Positions 35,748 through 44,978 of a DNA stretch of 64,000 nt are shown one piece after another; within the stretch, counting starts at the first letter, position 1, and each line of letters begins with the position of its first letter. The translations under genes were made by a program, and so were the position numbers. The stretch spans positions 62,001 to 126,000 of the forward strand of contig CAZCGU010000009.1 of the NCBI GenBank assembly GCA_964498525.1, read 5' to 3'. This DNA comes from DTU098 sp964498525 (GTDB taxonomy: Bacteria > Bacillota > Desulfotomaculia > Desulfotomaculales > Pelotomaculaceae). Under the pieces are notes generated by a model. The model had not been told where the DNA came from. It saw only the letters and a program-made list of their open reading frames with translations, and ran no database searches.

Positions 35748-36010
35748 GCGCCGCTGAAACCAGAAGCCAGTATGCCTTAAGTGCGATATTTTTTAAACTT
35801 TTACGCGGCAAGAGTTTAGCCGGGGTTCGGATAAAAGGAGCGCTGGCTTTTGTTACTCCCATTTTGCTGCACGGGGGAATCCCCAGATCATGCTTTGGGG
35901 AGTTTTATGAGAAGGTAGTAAAACATTTCATGCAGAAAAGACTGGTTGAGGAAAATCAAATCAGGAACGAAATAGCCATTATCAAGAATAGTTACCGTTT
36001 GCAGGTTTAA
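35735..36010 (+). pseudogene. Unrecognised fragment, possibly of a defence protein
   Basis: 91 codons from ATG 35735 overlapping the HIRAN fragment by 13 bp. The text LLRGKSLAGVRIKGALAF then TPILLHGGIPRSCFGEFYEKV looks like part of a larger globular protein, not a complete small one. No family could be named. Confidence 0.35.
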
Positions 36011-36085
36011 AGATGAAATCTGGGATGACCTGGGGGCAATGAAAAAGAGAAGAAAATAGATGCCCCGGATTAGGAGGCTGATATT

Positions 36086-36406
36086 ATGCAATGTTATATC
36101 TGCGACAGCAATATGACACAAGTGCAGAAGGATGTAGAAACAACATGGAAAGGCAAGACGGTTGTCTTTAAGGGTATAAATGTCTATGTCTGTGATTCAT
36201 GTGGTGAGGAAGCTTATGAGCCGGATGATGTCAAAGCGATGCAATATTTTATAGAAGGCGCCATAAAGAAGAATGAATACCCTGAAATTATGGATTTAGA
36301 GGAAGTGGCGGATTTTTTTCGGGTCAGCAACCAAACCATCTATAACATGCTCAGGGCTGGAAAGCTGCCTGCAGTTAAAGTAGGACGGGAATGGAGAAAA
36401 GCCTGA
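36086..36406 (+). CDS. YgiT-type zinc finger plus excisionase HTH protein (antitoxin-like)
   Basis: 106 aa. N-terminal zinc finger CYICDSN...CDSCGEEAYEP, as in MqsA/YgiT antitoxins. The C-terminal HTH is MDLEEVADFFRVSNQTIYNMLRAGKLPAVKVGREWRKA in two halves. It could autorepress a toxin gene, but no MqsR-like toxin is adjacent, so it may be an orphan antitoxin or regulator. AGGAGG lies upstream. Confidence 0.75.
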   Translation: MQCYICDSNMTQVQKDVETTWKGKTVVFKGINVYVCDSCGEEAYEPDDVKAMQYFIEGAIKKNEYPEIMDLEEVADFFRVSNQTIYNMLRAGKLPAVKVGREWRKA

Positions 36407-36421
36407 CCTCCGAATTGTTTT

Positions 36422-37573
36422 TCAGGGGGACAATGTACCTGTCCCCCTGTCCCATGTCCCCCTGTCCCAAGTAAGGTACTCTTCAAATTTTGCCAGGCAT
36501 ACAGCGAAATTTTTTCTGCCAAATCCCATACGGAAGTATTGTCCCTGGTAAGAGTAAATATTTGCCGGTAAAAGCAAGACGCCTTTTGCTCTAACCAGGG
36601 CGTCACAAAACTCTTCTATGGGCGCTGTGATATTCACCTTAATGAATGCGACAGGGCCGGCCATTGGTTTGTTGAATAAAAACAAGTCCGGGTACTTATT
36701 GAAAAATGATTCAGCAATCTTCAAGTTATCCTCAATAATCTTGATATTCCTGTCCAATATTTCATTGCCATGCTTTAAAGCGATGATGGACAGGAACTCC
36801 GATGGGCCGCTGCTGCAGATGCTTGTGTAATGCTTCATTTTAATCAACTTATCTATAAGGTCCATATCCCGGGTTGCCAGCCACCCAATTCTCAGACCTG
36901 CTAATCCATAGGCTTTGGACATAACACCGAGGGAGACGCCTTTTTCATAGTGATCGGCAAACCAGGGCCGCCTGACGCCGTCAAGCTCCAGGCCCTTGTA
37001 GACTTCATCGCAGAACACATAAAGGTCATGTTTTTTTGCTATTTCCGCAATGGCTTCAATTTCTTCTTTTTTCAATGTGCAGCCGGTAGGGTTATTGGGG
37101 CTGTTCAGGACAATTAGTTTAGTATTGGGTTGAATCAGCGGTTCCAGCTTATTAATATCGAATACCCAACCAGTCTCCGATTGTTCAATATTCCACTTTG
37201 ATACTTTACACCCAATGGCATTGGCAACCTCAAATAGTGACTGGTAAATTGGAAATTGGCTGATTACATGGTCTTCCTTATCTAATAAAACATTTATAAA
37301 GTTAAATATTGGTTCTTGGGCGCCGGCATGGACGATAATGTTTTTTGGCTTCATTGTGGTATACAGTTCTGAAATGACCTTCCTGAGCTCTGGATTCCCA
37401 GGCACTTCAGTATATCCTAGCCGGCTGTTCAAAAATTGCTTTTCCGCCCCTTTTTCATAATTAAGCAACTCTTTTATCGACATTGATTCGCAATCGGACT
37501 GAGACAATAAATATGGTGCAGTGAATTCGTATTTGTCGAAAAAAACTTCTAATTTAAAATCCGTTATTTTCAT
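36422..37573 (-). CDS. Class I/II PLP-dependent aminotransferase
   Basis: About 383 aa from ATG 37573, which has AGGTG upstream on the minus strand. Motifs: VHAGAQEPIFNF, LNSPNNPTGCTL, FCDEVYKGLE, and the PLP lysine in GVMSKAYGLAGLRIGWLA, read across. It belongs to the aspartate/LL-diaminopimelate-type group; substrate unknown. The natural end is probably near LAKFEEYL. The following ~17 residues come from the GGGACAGG repeats. Confidence 0.88.
   Translation of the reverse strand: MKITDFKLEVFFDKYEFTAPYLLSQSDCESMSIKELLNYEKGAEKQFLNSRLGYTEVPGNPELRKVISELYTTMKPKNIIVHAGAQEPIFNFINVLLDKEDHVISQFPIYQSLFEVANAIGCKVSKWNIEQSETGWVFDINKLEPLIQPNTKLIVLNSPNNPTGCTLKKEEIEAIAEIAKKHDLYVFCDEVYKGLELDGVRRPWFADHYEKGVSLGVMSKAYGLAGLRIGWLATRDMDLIDKLIKMKHYTSICSSGPSEFLSIIALKHGNEILDRNIKIIEDNLKIAESFFNKYPDLFLFNKPMAGPVAFIKVNITAPIEEFCDALVRAKGVLLLPANIYSYQGQYFRMGFGRKNFAVCLAKFEEYLTWDRGTWDRGTGTLSP
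36425..36470. repeat. GGGACAGG repeat block, right copy (inverted)
   Basis: Three CCTGTCCC/GTCCCCCTG units in the orientation opposite to 35288-35343. They have been read into the end of the aminotransferase gene on the minus strand, giving the odd tail WDRGTWDRGTGTLSP. Confidence 0.7.
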
Positions 37574-37744
37574 AATAAACACCTGTCCTTATAAATATTT
37601 AATTTTACTATGTATTATTTTATCCAGCCAATGTAGAATGAGATGATGATTATTATAACAAAAAAATGGCCTGCAAGTATGGTTTGGAAACAATATTGCA
37701 ACAGTTTTACCGGATAGGGTTGAATAAGTTGCTCTAATAGGTTG

Positions 37745-39426
37745 ATTGGGTTCGGAAAATGCCGTCCGCAGCCAACTATATTCAGCGGGCCGGGCGTGCC
37801 GGCTGCAGGACCGATTCCACTGCTTTTGTCCTTACCTTTGCCCAGAGGCGCTCCCATGACCTGGATCACTTCCGCGAGCCCTGGAGAATGGTGGACGGGA
37901 AGATCAGCGCTCCCTATTTTACAATAGAAAACAAGAAAATAGTACTACGCCACATTTATGCCACGGCCCTTGCTAGTTTTTGGCGGGAGTGTCCGGAATT
38001 GTTTGGCAAGGTTGACAATTTCTTTTTTTACGATGAGATAACGGGACCAGAACTATTTGAAAAATACCTCAGTAATAAACCGGCGCATTTAAAATCCTCT
38101 TTGTTGAGGATCGTGCCCGGATCCCTGCAAGAGGAACTCAACATTAACAATTGGGGGTGGGTGGCCGGTCTTTTTGGGGATAACGGGCTGGTGACCCAGG
38201 CCTGTTCAGAGATTGTAAGCGATGTTACCGGGTTGGAAGAACAAAAACAACAACATTTTGATATGAATAAAAATGTGGACTACCTGACCAGGCTTATCAG
38301 GACACTAAAGGGCAAAGACCTAATCGGGTTTCTCTCCAGTCATAATATTATTCCAAAATACGGTTTTCCGGTAGATGTAGTTGAGCTAAAGCTATTTCAC
38401 CACGGCGAGGATGCAAAAAAGTTGCAACTGGAGAGAGACCTGCGCATTGCCCTTTCAGAATATGCCCCGGGAAGCCAGGTGGTAGCCGGCGGAAAACTCT
38501 GGACAAGCCGCTACATCAGGCGGCTGCCAAACAAGGAGTGGGAAAGATACTATTATTCCATCTGCGATCAATGTCAGAGCTACCAAAGTGAGCGGGCGGA
38601 ATTGGCTGTAAAAAGCACTGAGTGCAATGTATGCGGCAGCTCTCCAGGCAGAAACCAGGGTACATTTATCATCCCAAGTTATGGCTTTGTCGCCAGCCGG
38701 GAGAATCCCGGCAACCCCGGGGAGGAAAAGCCGGAAAAAACTTATTCCACCAGAGTGTACTTTTCCGGCAAAACAGCGAGTGAGGATGAACATGTAAACC
38801 TTAGACTGGAGTCGGGTGTTGAACTAAAAATAACAACTGCATCTAGGGGCAGGCTGGCGGTAATCAACAATGCCGGGTATTATTGTTTCCTGGTTTGTCA
38901 TAGTTGTGGCTTTGCAGTGCTGGGCAGTGAAAAAATCCCTAATTCCCATGAGAATCACCTGGGGAAAACTTGTGCCGGGAGGCTTAGAAACAGGTACTCA
39001 CTGGGCCATGAATTTGAAACCGATATCCTAAAGCTGTATTTCTTCGGCTACCAAAACCGGGAAAAGGGCTTTTGGCACTCCCTTTTGTACGCCTTGCTGG
39101 AGGGGGCTAGTTCTGCTATGAAAATCGAAAGGCAGGATCTGGACGGCTGCCTTTACCCCATGCCGGGCAGTCCTTTGGGCACTCCCGCGCTGATCCTCTT
39201 TGATGATGTCCCGGGCGGCGCCGGTCACGTCCGTCGGTTGGCCAGGGAAGACGTTTTTAAAAAGGTGCTGCGGGCTTCTTTAAATCGTTTGCAGCGCTGT
39301 GAGTGCGGCGGGGCTGAGGGGAACGCCAGTTGTTACGGGTGCTTGCGTCACTACCGTAACCAGTTCTGCCATGATGAGCTAAACCGGGGGGTGGTAATCA
39401 GGTTTCTATCAAATATGCTAGCCTAA
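37745..39426 (+). pseudogene. C-terminal part of a DEAD/DEAH helicase with DUF1998 (DruE/DrmB-like)
   Basis: The frame starts abruptly at SAANYIQRAGRAG, the helicase motif VI region. About 550 residues follow. They contain zinc pairs CDQCQSYQ...CNVCGSS and CHSCGF, and end with the DUF1998 block DVPGGAGHVRRL...CECGGAEGNASCYGCLRHYRNQFCHDE, read in pieces. Motifs I to V are missing, so the gene is 5'-truncated. Long DUF1998 helicases occur in Druantia (DruE) and DISARM-type defence loci, and shorter ones in YprA/MrfA; the long tail favours a defence type (inference). Confidence 0.8.
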
Positions 39427-39451
39427 ACATTTTAAGAGATTTCTAGCATAA

Positions 39452-39550
39452 AAACCCTGGTGGACAACGATATACAGGTATTACCCGTATGTACCCAAAA
39501 AAGGACTTCAGGAAATTCATGGATAATTACTGGTTTTACTTTAAGTTAGA
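39452..39550 (+). repeat. Degraded copy of a gene tail also present at 47285-47400
   Basis: CCCTGGTGGACA...GATATACAGGTATTAC...AGGAAATTC.TGGATAATTAC matches 47289-47385 with several indels. In the 47-kb copy the frame reads DTIYRYYSFVPKKGLRKFL; here the frame is broken. Confidence 0.75.
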
Positions 39551-39556
39551 CGGTGG

Positions 39557-39708
39557 CGTCCCCACCGGGTGGTGATAAGATATGGGAATAAGGTGGGTTT
39601 TAGCGTGAAAAATAAAGTATTAAGAAGTATATTTCAAAGGGAAATGCTGCCGGATTTATTTTTACATCACCAGGATGTTTTTTTTGGGGCCTTTAACAAA
39701 GGGCCTGA
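39557..39708 (+). repeat. Direct repeat, copy 1 (start of the 39605 gene)
   Basis: About 150 bp starting GCGTCCCCACCGGG and ending AAAGGGCCT. It is repeated with point changes and small indels at 40663-40812. Confidence 0.85.
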
Positions 39709-40189
39709 TGCCGTTAATGACCTGCTTATGGATATGTGGGCCTATATTTGCAATCAAGATGGCGACCATGTGAATAATCACCCTTTAGATATCAAAATTG
39801 AATACTTAGTATTTGATGATTCTGACGATGATTTCACCGTACTGGCCATTATGGAACTGCCAAATATAAAGAAGTTAGGAAATCTGGCCATTTATTTTGC
39901 TGTTTTTTTTGGCGTCAAAAAAGAGCTGAGGCTATTTTTGGGGGAAACAGATTATCGTGCTTTAGGCAATAGATATATCTTTGTAGTTGAGTTAAAGCGG
40001 CTAGGCGAAGGGTTCGTGAGACACAATCACTGTATGCTGCATAGGGGCAGCAACAATGAACCGTACTTTTTTGAAAAGCCCAAAAACCCCCGGAAACCCG
40101 ATGTAATGTGCGGCATTGATCCGGAAGAGGAGCGGCCGGCATTTATTGATCATGTGGCCCAAATCTGTTTATTACATCAGGATGGGTAA
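39605..40189 (+). CDS. Hypothetical protein
   Basis: 194 aa from GTG 39605 with AAGGTGGG upstream. It is acidic, with text QREMLPDLFLHHQDVFFGAFNKG, read across, and IEYLVFDDSDDDFTVLAIMELP. No signal or membrane segment. No family recognised. The first ~35 codons are duplicated and broken at 40715. It lies between defence-gene fragments. Confidence 0.55.
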   Translation: MKNKVLRSIFQREMLPDLFLHHQDVFFGAFNKGPDAVNDLLMDMWAYICNQDGDHVNNHPLDIKIEYLVFDDSDDDFTVLAIMELPNIKKLGNLAIYFAVFFGVKKELRLFLGETDYRALGNRYIFVVELKRLGEGFVRHNHCMLHRGSNNEPYFFEKPKNPRKPDVMCGIDPEEERPAFIDHVAQICLLHQDG

Positions 40190-40194
40190 ATAGG

Positions 40195-40390
40195 TACGCC
40201 TGGTTATTCAGCTTTTATTCCGGCAAGTTTACCACCGGATCCGCCTTTAAACTTGACAGCGAATTGTTAAGGCTTCTTTCCGAAGCAAACAGGGAATTGG
40301 GCAGGCTGGACGGGGCAGCTGAAATATTACCCAATCCGGATCTTTTCGTTGCCATATATGTAAAATATTTTATCCCCAGGACAAACCGTT
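40195..40390 (+). pseudogene. Fic/DOC N-terminal domain fragment
   Basis: The frame after the preceding stop reads LDSELLRLLSEANRELGRLD and GAAEILPNPDLFVAIYVK. This is the Fic N-terminal domain that precedes the inhibitory helix. It ends within the duplicated segment and has no Fic core. It is a remnant of a second, unrelated Fic gene. Confidence 0.75.
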
Positions 40391-40611
40391 GTCATGCCGG
40401 ATAGTTTATCATTTGAATGAAAAGTAAGGGGGGAGAAATATTGGCCAGGAAAAAAGATTCCATCAGTCAGGCCAGAGGTGTTATGTACAGTTTGGCTAAG
40501 TTTCTTGGCGATGTGAACGCTGTTAAAAAAGGTACGGTCGGAAAAAGGTTGGTAAGAAGAACAGCCGGCAAGGCGACGGGCAAGCTCCTCGGGAAACTTT
40601 TTAAGTAAATA
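40362..40611 (+). repeat. Duplicated 250-bp segment, copy 1
   Basis: AAAATATTTTATCC... through the small gene at 40441-40608. It matches 46961-47210 at an estimated 85 percent by eye. Confidence 0.85.
40441..40608 (+). CDS. Small basic protein, paralogue 1
   Basis: 55 aa from TTG 40441 with GGGGGGAG upstream. Sequence pattern DSISQARGVMYSLAKFLGDV then KKGTVGKRLVRRTAGKATG and a Gly-Lys-Leu end. It is very basic and helix-prone, suggesting binding to nucleic acid or membrane. Changes from the paralogue at 47035-47202 are mostly conservative (K/R, S/G, L/M), so both may be real genes. Function unknown. Confidence 0.6.
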   Translation: MARKKDSISQARGVMYSLAKFLGDVNAVKKGTVGKRLVRRTAGKATGKLLGKLFK

Positions 40612-40662
40612 TTTAAATATCTTTGACTTTGCCGGGGTGCATAACTGGATGTATAATCCGTA

Positions 40663-40812
40663 TGCGCCCCCACCGGGTAGTGATAAAATATGGGAATAGG
40701 GTGGGTTTTAGCGTGAAAAAAAAGAATTAAGGAATATATTTCAAAGGGAAATGCTGCCGCATCTATTTTTACATCAACAGAGTGTTTTTTTGAGGCCTTT
40801 AATAAAGGGCCT
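40663..40812 (+). repeat. Direct repeat, copy 2 (broken)
   Basis: Diverged copy of 39557-39708. The reading frame stops after four codons (GTGAAAAAAAAGAATTAA), so this copy is non-functional. Confidence 0.85.
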
Positions 40813-40961
40813 CAGAGGTTGTAACACAACCTTAACCTTTGAACTCGGTGGAATACGTAACCTCTACATTGAAGCAACTCCTCTTGCCCCATACCCGCGA
40901 CTGGATGTGAATCCCACCTGAAACGCCGGTGCAGTTAACGCCTCCGAACCAGAAAATAAAT

Positions 40962-41020
40962 AAAAGGATTTTTACGCAATTTGCCGAAATATTGGATAAT
41001 GTGGGAATAACCACCCTAAT
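40962..41020 (+). repeat. Dispersed 55-60 bp repeat, copy R1
   Basis: Core CAATTTGCCGAAATATTGGA followed by TAATGTGGGAATAACCA. Related copies are at 45786-45845 and 48578-48632. Each lies just upstream of another gene or gene fragment. Confidence 0.75.
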
Positions 41021-41137
41021 GGGTGGTCAAAATTGTTTGCTGCGTGCAAGTATAAAAGTTTGAACGATTTATGCTTATCAAGTTGATTTTCACCCTTGAG
41101 GGAATAAGAGATTTGAAAGGGGATATATTACATGACG

Positions 41138-41886
41138 TTTCGCCTAACGGGATGGCGCTGCCTGGTTGTCTTGTCCGGGCAGCCTGGCCGAACAGTGGCA
41201 GGATGAGATGTACCGCCGCTTCCAAATACCTTTTGAAATCATGACCAACGATAAACTGGAGCCTGCCCGCAGCGGCAACTGGTTTATGGAAAATAACACT
41301 GTCATCGCCCGCCTGGACAAGCTTTCCCGCAATGAAGAAGTGCAAGATAAACTGAAAGCTCCGGAATGCCGCTGGGACCTGATTATCTGTGATGAGGCCT
41401 ACAAAATGTCAGCCACTTTCTTCGGCGGAGAGATTAGATACACCAAACGATACCGGCTCGGGCAGCCTCTCTCCACCCTCACCAGGCACTTTTTATTAAT
41501 GACAGCCACGCCGCACAATGGCAAGGAAGAAGATTTTCAGCTGTTCCTGGCCCTGTTGGACGGGGATCGCTTCGAAGGGTGTTTTCGTGACGGGGTCCAT
41601 GCTGTAGACGTTTCAGACCTGATGCGCCGCATGGTCAAGGAGAACCTGCTGAAATTTGACGGCGCCCCGCTCTTTCCGGAGCGCATCGCTTACACTGTTC
41701 CTTACCGGCTCTCCGCTGCCGAGGCCCGCCTGTACAAAGGAGTTACCAATTATGTGCGGGAGGAATTCAACCGGGCGGAGTCGTTACATAACGATAAGCG
41801 GGCAGGCACCATCGGTTTTGCCCTGACCATCCTGCAGCGCCATCTGGCGTCGTCACCCGAAGCTATCTATCAGTCCCTGCGCCGCC
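41138..41886 (+). pseudogene. SNF2-type helicase fragment (DrmD/HepA-like)
   Basis: The frame holds CPGSLAEQWQDEMYRRF, the DEAH-like box LIICDEAYKMSATFFGGE, motif III LLMTATPHNGKEEDFQLFLA, and TILQRHLASSPEAIYQSLRR. The upstream CLVV needed before CPGS is in another frame by one T, and both ends of the gene are missing. Such helicases with C-terminal DUF3883 occur in DISARM class 1 (DrmD) and BREX-like loci. It is a remnant. Confidence 0.82.
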
Positions 41887-42047
41887 GCCCTAGTAGAAAG
41901 CATAAAAGTAGAAGCCAGGGGCACATCCACACGGGCGAAAGCCGGGTTAGGGCTTTTTGCCGTGCGAGCCCAGATCCAGGCAATTACAGTAAGCTTTTTC
42001 CCGATTAACGGCTTTAAGTCCGGCTTGGGGTTTTCCGGATTATTCAC
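41853..42047 (-). pseudogene. Internal fragment of a DUF1156 DNA methylase
   Basis: On the minus strand the frame reads TVIAWIWARTAKSPNPAFAR and VDVPLASTFMLST. This is the segment of anti-phage-associated DUF1156 adenine methylases around the conserved WARTVKSPNPA. It abuts the helicase fragment tail-to-tail near 41880. Another part of the same type of gene is at 61795-62492. Confidence 0.7.
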
Positions 42048-42157
42048 CGTCTCCTAAACAGCAAAGCTCATGGTGTTAAAACTAGGGTTCACCCCCTTAA
42101 ACATTGAAAAATTGTCCAGTAGAGTAACAAACTAAAATAATAGAAAGGGGCAGGGAA

Positions 42158-43267
42158 ATGAGTGCAACTAACGGGAATGCAGATATCTCATCAATGTTTG
42201 GATTAACAGAAAAACAAGCAAAAATTTTATTTTCAATTGAAAGACTGCTAGTACTGAATGACATTATATATAGTAAAGATAATAAAATGCTAAAACAAAA
42301 ATGGCTAAGTGAATGGTCTGCTTCTGTAATTGATTGTCTTACTAAAGACCCCCAAAATCCAGTTAAATTTATGACAAGGGGAGAAATATTATCTGCAATT
42401 GCTCTAGAGAATTCAACGGATATCAACAATACCTGGTATTATCTGATTATGTTTGAAGCAACATTATTTATTCCATATTATGTACTTAATAAAAACAAAT
42501 ATAATGATAAGGAATATGATAAGCTTAAGTATAAAGAACAGACTGATACAATCAAAGATATGGTACGCGCAAGTGCAATAATGGACGAGGTTTTTATTGA
42601 TAGATTTAAAAAGACATATTCGGTAACTATTTCAAAGCTTAAAGGCACTAAAATTCCTCTGTATATTGTTTCTACTTTAGCCATCGCAGCAATCGTTGCA
42701 GCAACCGCCGGAACTTTATCTGGGCCAATAGCAGTTGCACTATATGCTTCGCAATTTCCTGGGCTATCCGGGGCTGCACTTACAAGCGCTTGTTTAGCAA
42801 TTGCAGGAGGTGGTGCAATTGCTGCTGGGGGTGCTGGTATGGCAGGCGGTGTGCTTACTATTGTTGGCGGTGGTGCTTTGATTGGCCTGGCAATTGGTGG
42901 AGCGGGAGTTGGTGCGGCAGCCAAATTTATTGCTACTTCTCCTTATTTTGCCTTGACGCAGGCTGCAAAGCTAGAAGTGGTTTTAAAGGAAATTATTCTT
43001 AATGCACAAAAGGATATCATGTGTGCACAGAAAGTTCTTGAAAATTATAAAAACCAAATAGCATACTTGCATAGTGAGCTCGCAAAAATCAAACTAGAGC
43101 ATGGAGAAGATAAAAAAATTATCAAACATATGAAAGAATCCCTTGATTTAATGGAAAAATCATATAAAAATATTATTGATTTATTGAAGAAATATGAAGT
43201 TGATGCCGAATTTAAAGATAGAGAAAATGGGGATGATGATGAGAAAAAACCCACCAACAGTAATTGA
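42158..43267 (+). CDS. Unknown membrane protein with Gly/Ala-rich hairpin and coiled coil (gene 1 of pair)
   Basis: 369 aa, intact. Residues 1-160 are a soluble alpha-helical part. Residues about 167-260 are two or more hydrophobic segments very rich in Gly and Ala (LAIAAIVAATAGTLSG, AIAGGGAIAAGGAGMAGGV, LTIVGGGALIGLAIGGAGVG), like a membrane-inserting or pore-forming hairpin. Residues about 265-350 are a charged coiled coil. There is no signal peptide. The gene is AT-rich, unlike the core genome. It overlaps gene 2, so the pair is one unit. The family was not recognised; a membrane effector in a defence or toxin role is inference. Confidence 0.75.
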   Translation: MSATNGNADISSMFGLTEKQAKILFSIERLLVLNDIIYSKDNKMLKQKWLSEWSASVIDCLTKDPQNPVKFMTRGEILSAIALENSTDINNTWYYLIMFEATLFIPYYVLNKNKYNDKEYDKLKYKEQTDTIKDMVRASAIMDEVFIDRFKKTYSVTISKLKGTKIPLYIVSTLAIAAIVAATAGTLSGPIAVALYASQFPGLSGAALTSACLAIAGGGAIAAGGAGMAGGVLTIVGGGALIGLAIGGAGVGAAAKFIATSPYFALTQAAKLEVVLKEIILNAQKDIMCAQKVLENYKNQIAYLHSELAKIKLEHGEDKKIIKHMKESLDLMEKSYKNIIDLLKKYEVDAEFKDRENGDDDEKKPTNSN

Positions 43268-44471
43268 TTTTGGTAAAATAAATGATTCGGCAAAAGATGA
43301 TATCAAAGTTCTTGAGAAAGAGATAATGCAAATCGAAAGTGATATGGAAGAAAAACGTCGAGAGATTAATAGTTTGTTGAAAATTATGATTAAAATTGCA
43401 CAGCATATGGGAATACCGATTGAAGAAATACCTGCACTGAAAGAAGATCGTAAATTGCTGAATGTTCGAATTGACGATTTGTTGTTGATGGATACTGAAT
43501 TCAGCAATGGAAAATACTCAAAGTTCCCTAAGCTTAATACTCAAGACATCATCGTTTGCAGCTTAGCCGGAATACTTTCTACTCTCATCGATGTGATTTT
43601 CGTTGGAACACCAGAAGTAGTCAAAATTTATAAAGGCGGAGAAAATTTTGATGGAAGTATTCTTACCGAAGCAATTAGAAAAATTGGCAATAATGATAAT
43701 GGGAAATCATCTGAAATCTTTAAGTGGTTTTCGGATAAATGCAAGGTTCCTTACGATATTTCGCTTAAGAGCGATATGCTCACACCGAATAACCATAGAT
43801 TGAGAAGTCCTGCACATGACCCGTTCTTTGGTTTATTATTTGCGGTTGCGGATATTATTTTGGGTACTACCACCTGTATAGACAATAATGGGAGTTTAGC
43901 TGTTATTGTAAATCCAAACAAGTCGCCAACCTCTGAAAAATGGTTAGCTGTTTTTTATTATCTGGGACATATAATTTCTGATATGTGTACTTCAAGAGGG
44001 ATTCCTATTCCAGGCTTTTTTGCCACACAATTTTACACAGCCAAAATATCTGATTCTTCAATAGCAGAAATAGCAGAAAGTATGTATAAAGATGGATACG
44101 ACTTAAGACATATGGCGTCAATGAGCGTTCCTGTATTAGTAAAGGATGTGCTCATAAATGTTTATTTAAAATTAACCAGAGAAAATACGACTATAATAAC
44201 GTCGCTATGCGATAGGGAAAAATACGATTTAGACTTCAAATTAAAAACCTGCAAAATGAAATTTATTGCTAATTCTATAGCTACTATCGGCAATGCGGTT
44301 AAGTTTGCTGCACCCCCAAATTGCGGTAACCCGTGTGCTCTCAACATTGTTCAGTGGATGGCTTTTGTGCAAAACAGTATAAACATGGTTGCGGCCTCAA
44401 CCAGAGGTTTTACACCAGAAAAAGTTATGTACAATCGGCAAAGAATTAATAAAAGATGGGAAAAACTATAA
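43227..44471 (+). CDS. Unknown coiled-coil/membrane-associated protein (gene 2 of pair)
   Basis: About 414 aa; the start is one of ATG 43227, 43233, 43236 or 43239, inside the end of gene 1. N-terminal coiled coil (VLEKEIMQIESDMEEKRREI). A hydrophobic stretch follows (IIVCSLAGILSTLIDVIFVG). The central conserved-looking text is RSPAHDPFFGLLFAVADIILG, in pieces, then LAVFYYLGHIISDM and GIPIPGFF. No nuclease, kinase or transport motif was found. Strong overlap with gene 1 indicates coupled translation. Function unknown. Confidence 0.72.
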   Translation: MGMMMRKNPPTVIDFGKINDSAKDDIKVLEKEIMQIESDMEEKRREINSLLKIMIKIAQHMGIPIEEIPALKEDRKLLNVRIDDLLLMDTEFSNGKYSKFPKLNTQDIIVCSLAGILSTLIDVIFVGTPEVVKIYKGGENFDGSILTEAIRKIGNNDNGKSSEIFKWFSDKCKVPYDISLKSDMLTPNNHRLRSPAHDPFFGLLFAVADIILGTTTCIDNNGSLAVIVNPNKSPTSEKWLAVFYYLGHIISDMCTSRGIPIPGFFATQFYTAKISDSSIAEIAESMYKDGYDLRHMASMSVPVLVKDVLINVYLKLTRENTTIITSLCDREKYDLDFKLKTCKMKFIANSIATIGNAVKFAAPPNCGNPCALNIVQWMAFVQNSINMVAASTRGFTPEKVMYNRQRINKRWEKL

Positions 44472-44580
44472 TTTTACTAAACTGGTAGCCAATTAGGCTT
44501 TATGATGGGGGTATATACTATCGGAAAATTGAAATTTTGGACAATGCCGCTTCTAACTTAAAGACAGGAGAGCTGTTGGC

Positions 44581-44913
44581 ATGGCTGGAAAACAAATTGA
44601 AGTGAGTATAAAAAGGTATTTGGAAACCCTCAGGACCAAAAATATAAAAGTCAAAAAGTCGATACTTTATGGTTCTTACTTCATAATTCTTATGCTTTTG
44701 GAACCAATGTTCGGGACGATATTGACCTAGCCATAGTATCACCGGATTTCGGGCGTGACAGGTTTGGCGAGGCGCTGATGCTGAAAAATAACCAGGGACA
44801 TCGACCTGGATGTTTCGCTGCAGCCATATTCTGTCGAGCATTACCGGCAGGCAAGAGGAGGATTCTTGTTTGATATAATCATTAAAAAAGAGAAAACCGT
44901 TTTTGGAGAATAA
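44581..44913 (+). pseudogene. MNT-type nucleotidyltransferase, frameshifted
   Basis: Read with two frame changes it gives MAGKQIEVSIKRYLETLRTK, VKKSILYGSY, FGTNVRDDIDLAIVSPDFGR, and DIDLDVSLQPYSVEHYRQAR. GS and DxD motifs identify the minimal nucleotidyltransferase family, usually the antitoxin partner of a HEPN toxin. No HEPN gene is adjacent. The frame breaks (near 44690 and 44790) inactivate it. A related gene begins at 63823. Confidence 0.8.
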
Positions 44914-44978
44914 TATTTGAGATCCCTCGCATGTACCGCTTTATATTTTGCCTTCCTCGACACGTGCATTTATACGTG

